In this document: positions 11,132-25,148 of the stretch, piece by piece
Numbering within the stretch: position 1 is the first letter of the stretch
Layout: each line of letters starts with the position of its first letter
Assembly (NCBI GenBank): GCA_015146655.1
Contig: VKHL01000130.1
Span: forward strand, 17,580-81,579
From: Ochromonas danica
Taxonomy: Eukaryota; Sar; Chrysophyceae; Chromulinales; Chromulinaceae
Direction of reading: 5' to 3'
Length of the DNA stretch: 64,000 nt
Made by a program: the position numbers and the translations under genes
Notes under the pieces: generated by a model
Database searches by the model: none
What the model was told of the DNA's origin: nothing
What the model saw: only the letters and a program-made list of their open reading frames with translations

Positions 11132-14100
11132 CTAGGCATGCGCCAACATATGAGCAGCATCGTTGAGTCGCGTACCCCGAGTGTTCAAACTAATCTCTAG
11201 CTGCTTGGAGAAATGTTGGGAAGCTTCGTCGTCCGAGGCACCTACAAGAAGCTTTTCATAGATCCACATGACATCTTTCTCAGCTTGCAATTCGGGCAGA
11301 TTGCAGGGGATGGCAAGGGAGAAGAGCGAGACCAAAAGCATGGAGTGCTCTCTCAGGATGTTATAAACATCACAACAGAGATCGACGAAGGCATGATACT
11401 GCTGTTCACCTCCGATGACACACTTCATAGCAGGTGTGAAGACAAAAGGGGCACGCTCTCTTTTCACGCCTAACTTTGACTTGAAATTGCCTAAAATATG
11501 CCCAAAGTCGATATGGAAGAAGTGGCCAGACTTGGTAATCATGAGGTTATCGTTGTGACGATCTCCCAACCCAAGCACATAGGATGCAACACAATAAGCT
11601 GCCGTGGAGATGGTGAAGTTTTGAACTCGCCTAAAGCCAAACGAGTGTAAGGCCTTGTTAAATTTCGCTCAGAAGGGAAATTGATTCACTCACCTTTCGT
11701 ATTCTTCGTTTCTATTCGCTTCTTCAATACCTTCTTCTTTGATCTGATCTTTGATCCAGTTAGAAATAACCGAGAAGTCGCTCACTGCTCGCATTGCCGC
11801 TCCTAGCTTTCTAGATAACGAACCAGACTTACTGGCACCACCCTTGCTTTTAGTCTGCGAGTCCGTTGCCTCCATCAAAATGCTACCTAAAGTTGTGGCA
11901 TTTAAGACGACCTGCAAAAGGCCGCGCTCATCGCCTGTGGAAATGCAATCATAAAGCATCATTCGCATATCCAATCCTTCTCGTCTCCAAAGATCATTCA
12001 TTACGCGGAGAAGTTGAATAATAAGAGCATCTTGCCGAAGATCGTCACCAACCTTGAGCATGAGCACAACATCTGGACCACCTGATGCATTCTTCAACGT
12101 TAGCCACAAAGGTTTCTTCTTGGATTCCATTACTCGACATCGATCAACGTCGATTCCACAGACCTAAACAAACCACTGTTAAGAAGTCAGCGAGAACAGA
12201 AATACATATCACCTCACCGTTAAATGTGGATTGAGGGGAAGTTTAAATGCCGTTGGCAACACAATTTCCTTTAAGCGATCGCGCAAGATACGTTTGCGAT
12301 CCTCCTTCGTTTCGCCCAATTTGACGGCTTCAGCAACATGCTCTAATCTACGCATGACAAACATTTGATGGCCAAGTTCAATACGATGATGGCCACAGTT
12401 TCGAATGTACACCTATAGGGAGTACAGATCATAAACATTAAACGAGAAAGATCCGTTGCGAGGAAGAAGATTGAAAATACCTGTAGAAGGACAATGTAGC
12501 GTTTGCTCACATCAGCATTGTGAACTTCTGACTGCAACAGCCAATAATAAATGTGTCCGATGAGCTTGTTGTTAGTCAATGCCCGGCGAAGAAGATATCG
12601 AGCCAAGGCAGAATCAACGAATGTCTCAAACTTGAGTTGTTGACACAGCTGTAGCATGTAGAGTGCTAGTTCTTCATCAGGTAGATCTTCCAAGCAGTGA
12701 ACAGCGAACGCGCGGACTTTGGGATCCATAAAACGGCGATCAAGCAACTGCAGAGCTTGGACAGCTGTTGGTTGTTTCCACAGATCGAGGAGATCATAAA
12801 GCTCTTGAACACGCTCCGCTTTGTTCCACCGCACACTCATAACAAACGCAGGGAGCAGTTCGGCTCTATGGAGGATAGAGAAACGAAGGTCCCAAAGCAG
12901 ATCTTTATCTGCTGAGGACAGCATCGACAAGCTGAGCGGATTGAACGAAACTTGAAGAATACGATCCAACTCTAGCTTGTGAGCTTCGGAAAGACTGTCT
13001 TCACCCGCTATCTCATAGTCGATAGGGTCATTTCGAGCTGGCAAACTGTGTACGACTCGAACGCGTGGTGTGCCGCTATCTTCCGCTAGCACTAGATCAG
13101 GCGCAAGCACGAGGTTCACCACGCAAACAGTTCCCTCCTTTCCATTGCTTAAAGTAGTGCTTACAGGAACCTCGACTTCACGTTCTTCTTCTGGAAAGAA
13201 ATACAGTTCCTTCACACAATCCAGACAGCCTTTGAAGTCGTAGAGAGTACAGGCAGACCATCCAAGCGGAATACGGCCAGCAGAAGTTGCTGCAGCAGCA
13301 CCTAATTGGGTAGAACTACTTGTGCGCTTTCGCCGGCAGCCATAAATCTTAATCAGCGCGCGCGTAGCACGAGGGAGATCTCTCACTGCTATGTTGAAAG
13401 ACAGCCGTTCCTGCAAGGAGAGCACCCACTGACCATCATTGTTACGAGCCAATCGACTGGAGGTTCCCCTAGTAGATGTCTTAGGAGCAACTTCAACGGA
13501 AAGAGTAACAGGCTCGCATAGAGGAGTCATAGCCAAGAAGAGTGCAACCTGCACTTCCAGGAAAGCCAAACCCTCCTTAGCCAGTACATCTAAAGTCTTC
13601 GATCCCAATACCAGAGTAGATAGATCAATCTGGAAGTTTGAGTTGACATCCGAAGATTGCAAGAGCATGAGGCCGTCTCCTACGCCTTGACCTAGCGCCT
13701 TTTGTGGTCCACTTCCGCCTGAATGAATGAAGACTTCAGTTCGACCCAACAATAGCTCTGACAGCTGCTCTGCCGCTAACTCCAAAATACGTTGCTGCTC
13801 ACCAGAAAAGCTCTCTTGACTATTATCCAGCCTGTTATTGACCTGCAGCATTCCCATAGCCTCTCCAGTGAGTGGATGACGTAAAGGCACTCCCAACACT
13901 TGTCGTGTGCGGTATCCTGTTCTCCGATCCATGGTTGCGTCAAAGCGAGGGTCTTGATAGGCATCAGGAATATTTACTGGAGCATTGGTTTGAAGCACAG
14001 CTCCAGCTAGTCCTCGTACTGGGAGACGAACACCCTTACTGCGCTCTGAGATCTTAAGAATCATACTCTTTCCATCTTCACTCAAGACGAAGAAGCCCAC

Positions 14101-14952
14101 ACGATCCACTTGCAATGCAATCTTTACCGTCATAACCATTCGACTCATAACTTCATCAGGGGACAATTCGGGAGTGAAAGCGGTGCCTAGTTCATAGAGA
14201 ATGCGTCGCACCTTCGGCGAACTGGCCATTCGATTTATGTCGAGAATATTCTCCACGTGCTTGAAGAGAGAGCGCATCTCATGGTCTTTTGACCAGTCTA
14301 CATCAACGTTCGTATCATTGCCAATCAATGCATTACTTCCACTGATGAGCTCCTCGTAAACTGCACGGCTGAAAGTGAGACAAACGGTGTCGTGGATGGC
14401 TCGGATGGAGGCGGCACGCTTTTCAGACGTCATCAACGCTCTCTCACCAAAGTAACACCCTTCAGTTAAGCGATTGACAATTCGCCCAAGATCTCCTTTC
14501 TTGAGCAAAGCTGGCTGGTCTTGAATGAGGACGTCCACGGCGCCCTTGTTGATGACATAGAAGACGTCTCCATCTTCTCCCTGGCAGAAGACCACGTCGC
14601 CACCTCGATACGACACAACACTGGCCTTTTGCTCAAGCACGCAGAGCTGCTGGTCGCTAAAGTCTGAAAAGGCAGGAACACTGGCAAGAAAGTCCTTGGC
14701 ACGCATCTGCAGCCCCTGCGATGCCACCATGGAAGGATGGCGCGAGGCTTTCTTCGATTTTCTCGGTCCATTGTTGTATAAAGGATTTTCAAAGACAACT
14801 TTGTCATTATTGGTCTTGACATAGAGGGAAAGGCGGGCGGCTTCTGAGAAGAGGGGCATATAGTTTGAGTCGATGATCTCTAGGCAATAAGGATAATCCT
14901 CGCGAACACCCATCTCTCTTAGGCAAGGGGGGAAAATAGTCCAAACGATCAA
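11132..14952 (-). CDS. PI3-kinase (class I/II-like) with N-terminal cyclic-nucleotide-binding and GAF domains
   Basis: Four exons on the minus strand (14952-12481, 12412-12218, 12163-11694, 11630-11132) give 1,211 residues, or 1,198 from the second ATG at 14913. Domain order is as follows. A cyclic-nucleotide-binding domain lies at about 86-205, with phosphate-binding cassette CYFGERALMTSEKRAAS carrying the Glu and Arg that contact cNMP. A GAF domain lies at about 245-400, with an NKFDE-like stretch around RFDATMDRRTGYRTRQVLGVPL. A PI3K C2 domain lies at about 465-600, followed by the PI3K helical domain to about 825. The kinase domain has LMLKVGDDLRQD, catalytic loop GLGDRHNDN, HIDFGH and a basic activation loop FKSKLGVKRERAPF. 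That loop is of the type class I enzymes use for PtdIns(4,5)P2, unlike the Vps34 loop. The protein should phosphorylate phosphoinositides at the 3-position, probably under cyclic-nucleotide control. The domain fusion sits in one exon, so it is not a splicing assumption. Confidence 0.9.
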
Positions 14953-15380
14953 AATTGGCTGCTAGGGGAGAGTGAGTGAATCCAGAAGCCGTCGTCACGA
15001 GTGCTATCGCTCGGCTCTGTGGCAAAGAACGAGAAGAACTGGCTGGAGCAACGATCGAATGACCGCTTTGAACCTGCTAACTATTGCTACGAAGCGGGGG
15101 AAATATCCTCCTTGAGATACGGCAACGGCTCTTTCCGGATCAAAGATGCATTATACCGGATTTGTACTAGATATGCCCTGGAATGTTAACTTACATTTTT
15201 ATAAAAACGATAAGGAGAAATCATTGGCACAAGATAAGGAATGCTGCGGAAAACAAAAGTTATCCGCAATCTCTGATCTTGCCACAGCCATGTCAACGTA
15301 GCGGACTTGATCATATCACAATACAATGCACGACGACACTTGATAGCATCAAAGCTGAAATAATAACTATACACACAAAA
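14953..15380. other. Spacer between the receptor-kinase stop and the PI3K start
   Basis: It should contain the PI3K promoter and 5' leader and the 3' end of the receptor-kinase gene, both on the minus strand. A TTAACTTAC variant of the recurring upstream element lies at 15186-15194. No coding sequence is supported. Confidence 0.4.
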
Positions 15381-18300
15381 CTATGGAATACAACGGAGTT
15401 GCTCCTCAATCATCATTTGCATCTTGGCCGAGGAGATGCGTCTGGATGGCTCAAATGACCAGGCAACATCAAGCTACAACAAGACAGAGGGTTAGGGGGT
15501 TAGGGTTCGGATAACTATATAGTGGTCAAGTAAAACATCAGCTTTACCATGTTGCGTAGCCACACGAGATAGGGATGGTCGGGTAGAGCTTCCATGCCGT
15601 GTATTCGAAGGTCTGGTCGTAAACCATCCTGCAGCAAGTCCACGAATGCCGCCATCGTTAGCTCTTGAAAGCGTGTATCGTCAAAAGGAACGAGGCCCGT
15701 GGCAATCTCAAAGATGACCATGGCCAAGGACCAAACATCTGCAGCTTCAGTAACATTCCGCTCTAAACGGGTAGAGGATGCATCGCCAGCCAAGCCGCTT
15801 GCCAGCATCGTCAGCCTCAACGTCTCGGGACTAGACCAATTGATATTACTAAACAACACCACAGCAATGGAATTATCACATAGGCCATAGCTAATAGCAT
15901 GAATGAAACATATGTCATTATTACCTGGGCAGAGTCTTCCAGCGCGAAGCCACGCCCATGTCTTGTCTCGCTCGCGCTTCACCCAAATCCGCCAATTTTA
16001 TTCGCAGATCCTCAGTCACTATGCCAAATTTAAGATAATTTGACACATCCACGTCAAAATAACTAAGGAAAGAGACTTACCCAAGAAGTTCAAAGACTTG
16101 ATGTCGCAGTGAATGAATCCCTTGGAATGAAGATAAGCTAAGCCAGCACAACAATCGCGCATCATGGCAAGGCGCACACGGACAGGCAACCAACTAGATA
16201 TCGTGCTATTGAGCAAGGAAGATATACGTATTGATTCCTTGTTAACACCGAGTCGACTGCCAAGATCGCTGGGATTATTGGGAGTTGCTGCCTGGGCGAG
16301 AGAGGACAGCAGCGCATTAGTGGTCGCTACGTTACTTTTGTCATTGCCGGTGATAAGCAACAAAGAGCGAGTGTTCCAGCGCCCACTTCGTAAAGAAGCA
16401 CTTTCTTCCAAATGCTTGGCTCTATTCCGTGACAAACAAGCTCAACAACACAACGAAAAACAAGAGTCATGAAATCAAGACACTCACCGAGTAGATTTGG
16501 AATAAGAGAGAGATTTTTGCGATTTCTGCGATTTTTCGGTTTCAATGAGTATTTTGCGTGGACCAAGGCCGAAGCCCATCTCTCTTGTGAGCATCACCGA
16601 GGAGGGAGACATCAGCCGCGCACTTGTTGTGCCTTGCCTGATAGGAAGCCTTGTTGGCTGAAATCCTCGTTTGACAACTTGATCATCAGACACAGCTCTC
16701 TCGTTGCTACGGTTATCCAGGCGAGTGGCGAAGGTTGTGATCGGACTGCTGCTACCATCATCTCTTGAGTGCTGGGGACTTCTGGCCAACGACTGCTTCA
16801 GCAAATTGCATTCTTCATTGCTGGGCCTATTGGTCGGGTAGGAATCTCCTGTCATACTATCGCTCAATAGTGCCTTTCGGGCCGAGAGCAATGGACTAGA
16901 TCGTACGCTACTGATGCCCATCCCAGCGCGCTCCTCCTCCAGCAAACGATAAAAGCTCCCCGCCCCAGCATTGTAGCTCTGATCCTCGATATCCCCTGAA
17001 ACATCGTGGGCGGTCGAATGGTCTCTAAAGTTCCACATTGTCCATCGAATAATACATGGACAACAACAACTGCCCTCTTCTTCATCTTCCGAACGTTGTG
17101 GCATCGCAGAGGTAGTCGTAGCATCCAGATAAGCCATATCCTCAGCAGATATCAAGCCAGCTTGGAAGAGCACGCGCTGCATAGTCTGGTTATCCTTCTT
17201 GGCGTGCAAGAAGTCGAAAAGAGAGCCATGAACGCAGAACTCAGTGACGAGGGAGAGCGCAGGGGGCATGATCGCCACACCCTGACAGCTCACAATGTTC
17301 TCATGCTGCAAGCTGTTGAGAAGCGTCGCTTCTTCACAAAAAGAGATTATTCTCTCCGGAGTGAGTTCCATGCAAAACAAAAACTTTATTGCCACCTGGT
17401 AACATCATGAGGATAGATGAGCACCGCAATCGCATGTAGCAGGCGACGAAGGAGGAGAAAAACCTGTTGTTCATGATAATAACCCTTATATACTCTTGCT
17501 GTGCCTCCGGAAAAGAAGCCCGTCGTGTCCAAGGTCAACTGGCTGAAGGGGATGATCGGCACCACCTTGCGCTCGAATTGGATCACCGAAGAAGTCACCA
17601 GCTTCACGAGATCACGATCCATATCCCAAATACCTAATAAAGGCTCATTTAACTGACCACCTTTGCTGTCACGATACAGTCCTAGACAAGAGCGAGGAGA
17701 CAATTAGCACATCATCTTGATTGGGTGGAGATTGGAGACCATTACCTTGCCAAAAGCGGGAGTCAAAGGCAAAAGCCAGCACAATAAACCAGATTTGTAG
17801 AAACTCCATGACTTCTAAGACGATTTCCACAGTGCACGCAGCGGATCTGCTCTGATGGCCGGTATAAATGAGCAGGCAGCCCATCTGCAGCAAGAGCGAA
17901 GCCAGATTAAGGCCAGAGAAGACGTTGAGAGCTGGACGGCGAGACAAAATGCGTTGTGGTGCGAGAAGGACAGCAACGTAGAAGACGAGTAGTTCAAGGA
18001 GAATGCCACAGGCGGAGATGAGCAACGCCCTGAACCCCACTGTCAAGTAGAGCGAGAGCGGAATGCTGAAGCTTGCTGCCGTCCACAGACTCCCCAACAA
18101 TAAGCTGCGCTTCGCAGATGACAGCCCAATGCTAGGGTGCATGAGGAAGATGCTCACACTCTCAGAAGCGCAACGCAAGACGAACCACTTGCCCAGAGAG
18201 AAGAAGGGATTGTCCGTGAGCAGTCCTAACGCGCTCACCACTCCCACAAGCAGCATCGCCACTATCAAAGTCACGACAGCGCTGAGATACACAGGCAGCA

Positions 18301-18490
18301 TATAGGAAACGATGAAGGAGAAGGGTTTCCATATCTTGCAGACGAGGCGATTGAGCATGGTGAGAATTAGGACAAGGCTGAAGATAATCTCCACCACACC
18401 CACTATGAAATAGGGCAGTGGAGCCCACCCAATATGATCATCACTCGAGCATGTGTGATAGTCACCGAAAGAGATGTCAGGATATGCCAT
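15381..18490 (-). CDS. Seven-transmembrane receptor fused to a TKL-type protein kinase
   Basis: Seven exons (18490-17746, 17681-17464, 17395-16488, 16421-16081, 16018-15925, 15848-15548, 15473-15381) join in frame to 899 residues. After a 25-residue N-terminus, seven hydrophobic helices follow at about 27-46, 57-88, 96-117, 129-152, 155-177, 187-210 and 220-243. The kinase domain then begins: glycine loop SGGTARVYKG, VAIK lysine at about 325, Glu of EEATLL, and hinge TEFCVHGSLFDFL. A Ser-rich insertion of about 300 residues (about 392-695) separates the hinge from helix E. The catalytic loop is HCDIKSLNF at about 728, so Cys replaces the Arg of HRD. The Mg loop is ADLGEA, then WSSPE and ADVWSLAMVIFEI. 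This matches a G-protein-coupled-receptor/kinase fusion of the kind described for oomycete GPCR-bigrams. The ligand is unknown. Confidence 0.85.
15488..15510 (+). repeat. Telomere-like TTAGGG tract inside an intron
   Basis: The sequence GGGTTAGGGGGTTAGGGTT lies inside the last intron (15474-15547) of the receptor-kinase gene. Similar short tracts occur near 5857, 6591 and 7040. They are too short to be chromosome ends and are best called interstitial telomere-like tracts. Confidence 0.7.
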
Positions 18491-18634
18491 CCTTTCTTGA
18501 TCTATCGCTTCTGAGTAAACGAAATCGAACGCCGGATGAATGATAGAGTTAAGGAAATACAGTACCAGTTAAGGAAATACATAAGAGCTCTGGCCTTCTT
18601 CTCTTGGTGAGTAGAAGAGTAAAATAGGATTAGA
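18491..18634. promoter_or_regulatory. 144-bp divergent promoter of receptor-kinase and Prp3 genes
   Basis: The two start codons face away from each other across only 144 bases. The spacer contains a perfect 14-base direct repeat, AGTTAAGGAAATAC, at 18547-18560 and 18567-18580, spaced 20 bases start to start. That is about two helical turns, which would suit paired factor binding. Function is inferred from position only. Confidence 0.5.
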
Positions 18635-20763
18635 ATGGAAGGTGATGGTTCAGTTGGTCAGAAGCGACGGTCTCGTTTCGACGAAGAAGGAGAGGGTCCT
18701 CAGCCAAAGAAGTTGTCCCTAGACATCAGCGCAGCGGCTGCGAAAGCGGCGGAGATCTCCAAGCAGCTGTCCAGCAAGGTGCCCTGTTCTGCCCTGCTTC
18801 CTTCTTCTCTTGTCCTGTCCCGGATCTACCCTGACTTGATTTATCTAATGACTTCGTAGATTGCTGCCATGTCCTCTATGCTAGGCCAGATCAATGCCAG
18901 CAAAGTGGACCGCAAGTCAGCCTATCGCCCTCTGCTGCTGGACGACCAAGGTGAGTGAGTGAATCGCTGCCCTGTCTCGCTGTGCTTCATCATCTCTATG
19001 CAACACTCTGCCTATTCTTTGCCTTTCTCTTGCAGGTAGAGAGATCGATGAACAGGGCAATCTGGTCAAGCATGACGTGCAGCAGGTCAAGACATTGGCC
19101 GCCAATCTTGCCGTCTCTCAACCCGTCAAGAAGAAGGAGAATCCTTACCTCTCCCACCGCTCTGCCAATGAAGTTGACGAAGGCGCTAATAACGCGATAG
19201 TTGATGAGAGGCTGCCCACTCATAATCGCATGGCCAAAGTTCGCAAAGCGTTGCAGTTCATTGAACCAGGCAAGTTTGTCCAAGAAGCCTCCAAGCTGCA
19301 AGAAAAGGAGGAGAACAAGATAATTGCAGGGTATGCATCAGGTCGTAAGAAGCTTCAGCAAGGCCACAGTGGCCAAGAGGAGGCGTTGGAGGCGGCAGTG
19401 GTGGACTCCCCCTTGCCTTCTCTCTCTCCCCTCGACTCCATTCCTCCCCCACCTGACTCTGTGACGCCTTCCCTGGAGTGGTGGGATGAAGCATTTCTTC
19501 CCAAACTACGTCGTGAGCAACGAAAAATCTCGAAAGCAGCCGCAGCGGAGAAGGATGACTTCGCTTTGCTCTCTTTGGCCAATAGTCGCACTTACAAATA
19601 CATCCAGCATCCCTTGCCAATAAAGCCGCTCATTGCCGAGCTTCAACAAAAGCCTCTGCCAATGTATTTAACGAAAAAGGAGAGGAAGAAGCTTCGTAAA
19701 GCGAACAGACAGGAGCGAGAGAGAGAGAAGCGCGACAAGCAGATGCTGGGCCTCATTCCTGCGCCGGAGCCCAAATTCAAACTCAGCAACTTTATGAAGA
19801 TTTTGGGCGATCAGGCTGTTGCAGATCCTAGCAAGGTGGAGTTGAAGGTACTCCAGCAGATGCAGCAGCGTGTGTTAAATCATGAGATGCGAAACCAGGC
19901 AGCAAAGTTGACACCAAAAGAACGAAAAGAAAAGAAAATCCGCAAGCTTCAAGAAGACACTTCCAAGGGAGTCTATGCCGCTGTCTTCCGAGTCACAGAC
20001 TTCTCTTCCCTTAAGCATCGCTTTAAAGTGGATGTCAATGCCCAGCAGCTCTTCCTCTCTGGAATTGGTAAGGATGCATGCCTTTCTCATTGCTACCAAT
20101 ATAAGTGCGTCAACTCAACTTTAACTTTGCTGCTCAGTACTGCTTTGTGAGGAGGCTGCTAATCTGGTTGTGGCTGAGGGTGGACCAAAATCGATTCGAA
20201 AGTTCATTCGCCTTTTAACTGAGAGGTGAGAGATGCCGAGAGTTTAGAAATGCATCCAAAACTTGACTGCGAACTTAATTTTGCCCAGAATTGACTGGAC
20301 TGCGATTGATCAAAGCCATTTCGCTGAAATGAAGGACGAGTCTCTTGGCCCACCTGGCGTTGCCCAAGACAACGGCTTGAGTGCAGAATGGAACTATGCC
20401 TCGGCGGAGACCGTGGAGCAAGCGGCTTCTCAAGACAGTGACTCTGATTCTCAATCGGATTCGGATGATGATGGTGATGATGATTCCATCGTTACACCTG
20501 CAGCTGCTGCTTCTGGCCAATCCCTATTGACAAGTGCTTCTGTAAAAGACGGAACAACGAAGCCCTCCAGAGAACGACGATGTGACTTACTTTGGACAGG
20601 CACTTTACCAAAGAAAGTCTTTAGCGGGTTTAAGTATCAGGAGAGTAAGACTGCCGCAGCGGCTCGCAAAGTGCTCGAAGCAAAAGGAGTGGCTCATTAT
20701 TGGGACATGCTGGTTAATGCAGATCAACTCATTTCATCGGCCACTTCGCATAGTCTATTTTAA
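18635..20763 (+). CDS. PRPF3: U4/U6 snRNP protein Prp3
   Basis: Five exons (18635-18778, 18860-18950, 19036-20067, 20138-20225, 20289-20763) give 609 residues. Prp3 binds U4/U6 snRNA and holds the tri-snRNP together. Matches to the family include AAAAKAAEISKQL, the region PLLLDDQGREIDEQGN, EWWDEAFLP, MYLTKKERKKLRKANRQ, a strong block LGLIPAPEPKFKLSNFMKILG with QAVADPSKVE, and the C-terminal DUF1115-type region VVAEGGPKSIRKFIRLL with LLWTGTLP and HYWDM. An acidic Ser/Asp insert lies in the last exon. The N-terminus is short and shows no PWI domain, which human PRPF3 has. The stop lies 63 bases from the stop of the opposing methyltransferase gene. Confidence 0.93.
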
Positions 20764-20826
20764 GAGTTCTTGATCGATAGTCTACTGCAGTATGTAAATA
20801 ACGAGCTACTGGTGGAAGTCTATTCT

Positions 20827-21958
20827 CTACAAACAGGGTTTTCTGGCCACAAAGACTCGATGCGATTTAGAGGCATTATCAGCCTCAACCATCTCAAAGC
20901 CTGCCTCGACAAGGTCATGCGTAGGTTCGAGCAGCAAGAATTCACTCATATATGGCTCCGTCCGTTTGTAGATTGCCGCCACGAAAGGATTCTCCAGCAG
21001 GACCTCGAGGTTATTCTTGTCGAGATCAAGCATCGTGAACACTCCGCCTGGCCGTAGAATGCGAAATGCCTCAGCGAATATGGCTTTCGACACATCTTTG
21101 GGAGATTCATGTGCCACGAGACAAAACGTGACGAGATCTTGAGAATTATCGGGCTGAGAGGTTCCCTCCGCTGCTTCATGCCTCAGTTGGTACTTGCTTG
21201 CCTTCAATGAAGGCTGAGGGATACAAACAGATGATTGAGTCGAACGGATGATTAAGGGTGTGTGGTCAAGTCTTACCATGAAAGCTTTCTTTTCCTCACA
21301 GACAGAGAGTTTAAAGGTTGACAGATCAACACCGACCACTCGCTGCAGAGAAGGCCACTTTGAGTCGAGCATATACATAGACAGCCCTACAAGACATATG
21401 GTCAATCTATCTTCAATGCAGCTGCGCCGTTTCGCTCATCTCACCTGTTCCACAGCCTAAATCTGTCGCTGTTTGAGGAGGCATTGTAACTGCTCGAGCT
21501 GTGATGGCCAGCCATTGCCGTCGCATGCGAACGTCTCCATCAAGAGCGTTGTCAAAGAGAGGAGCAATCATCAACTTGGACCAGAGGTCCTCCTCCATCG
21601 CCGACTCCCAGCACAGATTGCCTTCCTTGTAAGCGTGCACAGGTGCGTGGAAGTATTGGGGAATGGTGGTGTTGGGGTTGTGAAGATGTGCAGCCGTAGC
21701 AGAGAGATCCGGCAGAGCTTCTCTCTGTTCCTCCATGTATTGCCTCCAGGGCAACCCCATGCGCTCAGCTTTCTCCACAATCTGCCTCCGATAGATCCCA
21801 AACATGGTGTCGTGCACCAAAGGAATGGAGAAGAGGAAGTCGAGCACACGAAAGGCGGGAGATTTAAACATGGTCCCTTCTGGTGGCGCTTGTCGATTAC
21901 TCGGTGAGTTGAAGACTCTAAAGCTGGCTCTCAAGATACCCGAGTCTGGGAGAGACAA
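20827..21958 (-). CDS. Class I SAM-dependent methyltransferase
   Basis: Exons 21958-21445, 21386-21277 and 21201-20827 give 332 residues. The last intron is 75 bases and in frame, so an unspliced form would only add 25 residues. SAM-binding motif I is DLGCGTGLS, built across the first intron. Motif II is VVGVDLS, the later motif is DLVTFCLVAHE, and RILRPGGVFTMLD matches the post-II motif of methyltransferase family 11. The first 150 residues are a helical extension with no recognised domain (IPLVHDTMFGIYRRQIVEKAERMG), and there is no obvious signal peptide. The substrate cannot be read from the sequence. It is divergently transcribed from the DHX15 gene. Confidence 0.85.
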
Positions 21959-24958
<3,000 letters not shown>

Positions 24959-25148
24959 GAGAGGAATTGCATATCGTGTCGTCTAGTGTGTCATTGTAAC
25001 TATTATAAAAATTGTCTATTAAGCTTCTAGCATTTGACGTTAGTCGATCAATAAATACAGCATCTATACAAAGGGGAAGGGATGAGAGGATGCAACAAAG
25101 GTGCCACAACCTAGAGGTCAAGATGGACAAAAGGGAGATGAAGTCTAT

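Noticed and set aside
21202-21276. Uninterrupted minus-strand frame suggesting no second intron in the methyltransferase
   Set aside because: The 75-base in-frame segment has a GTAAGA donor and an AG end and adds residues unlike the family. An intron is more likely, though the unspliced form cannot be excluded.
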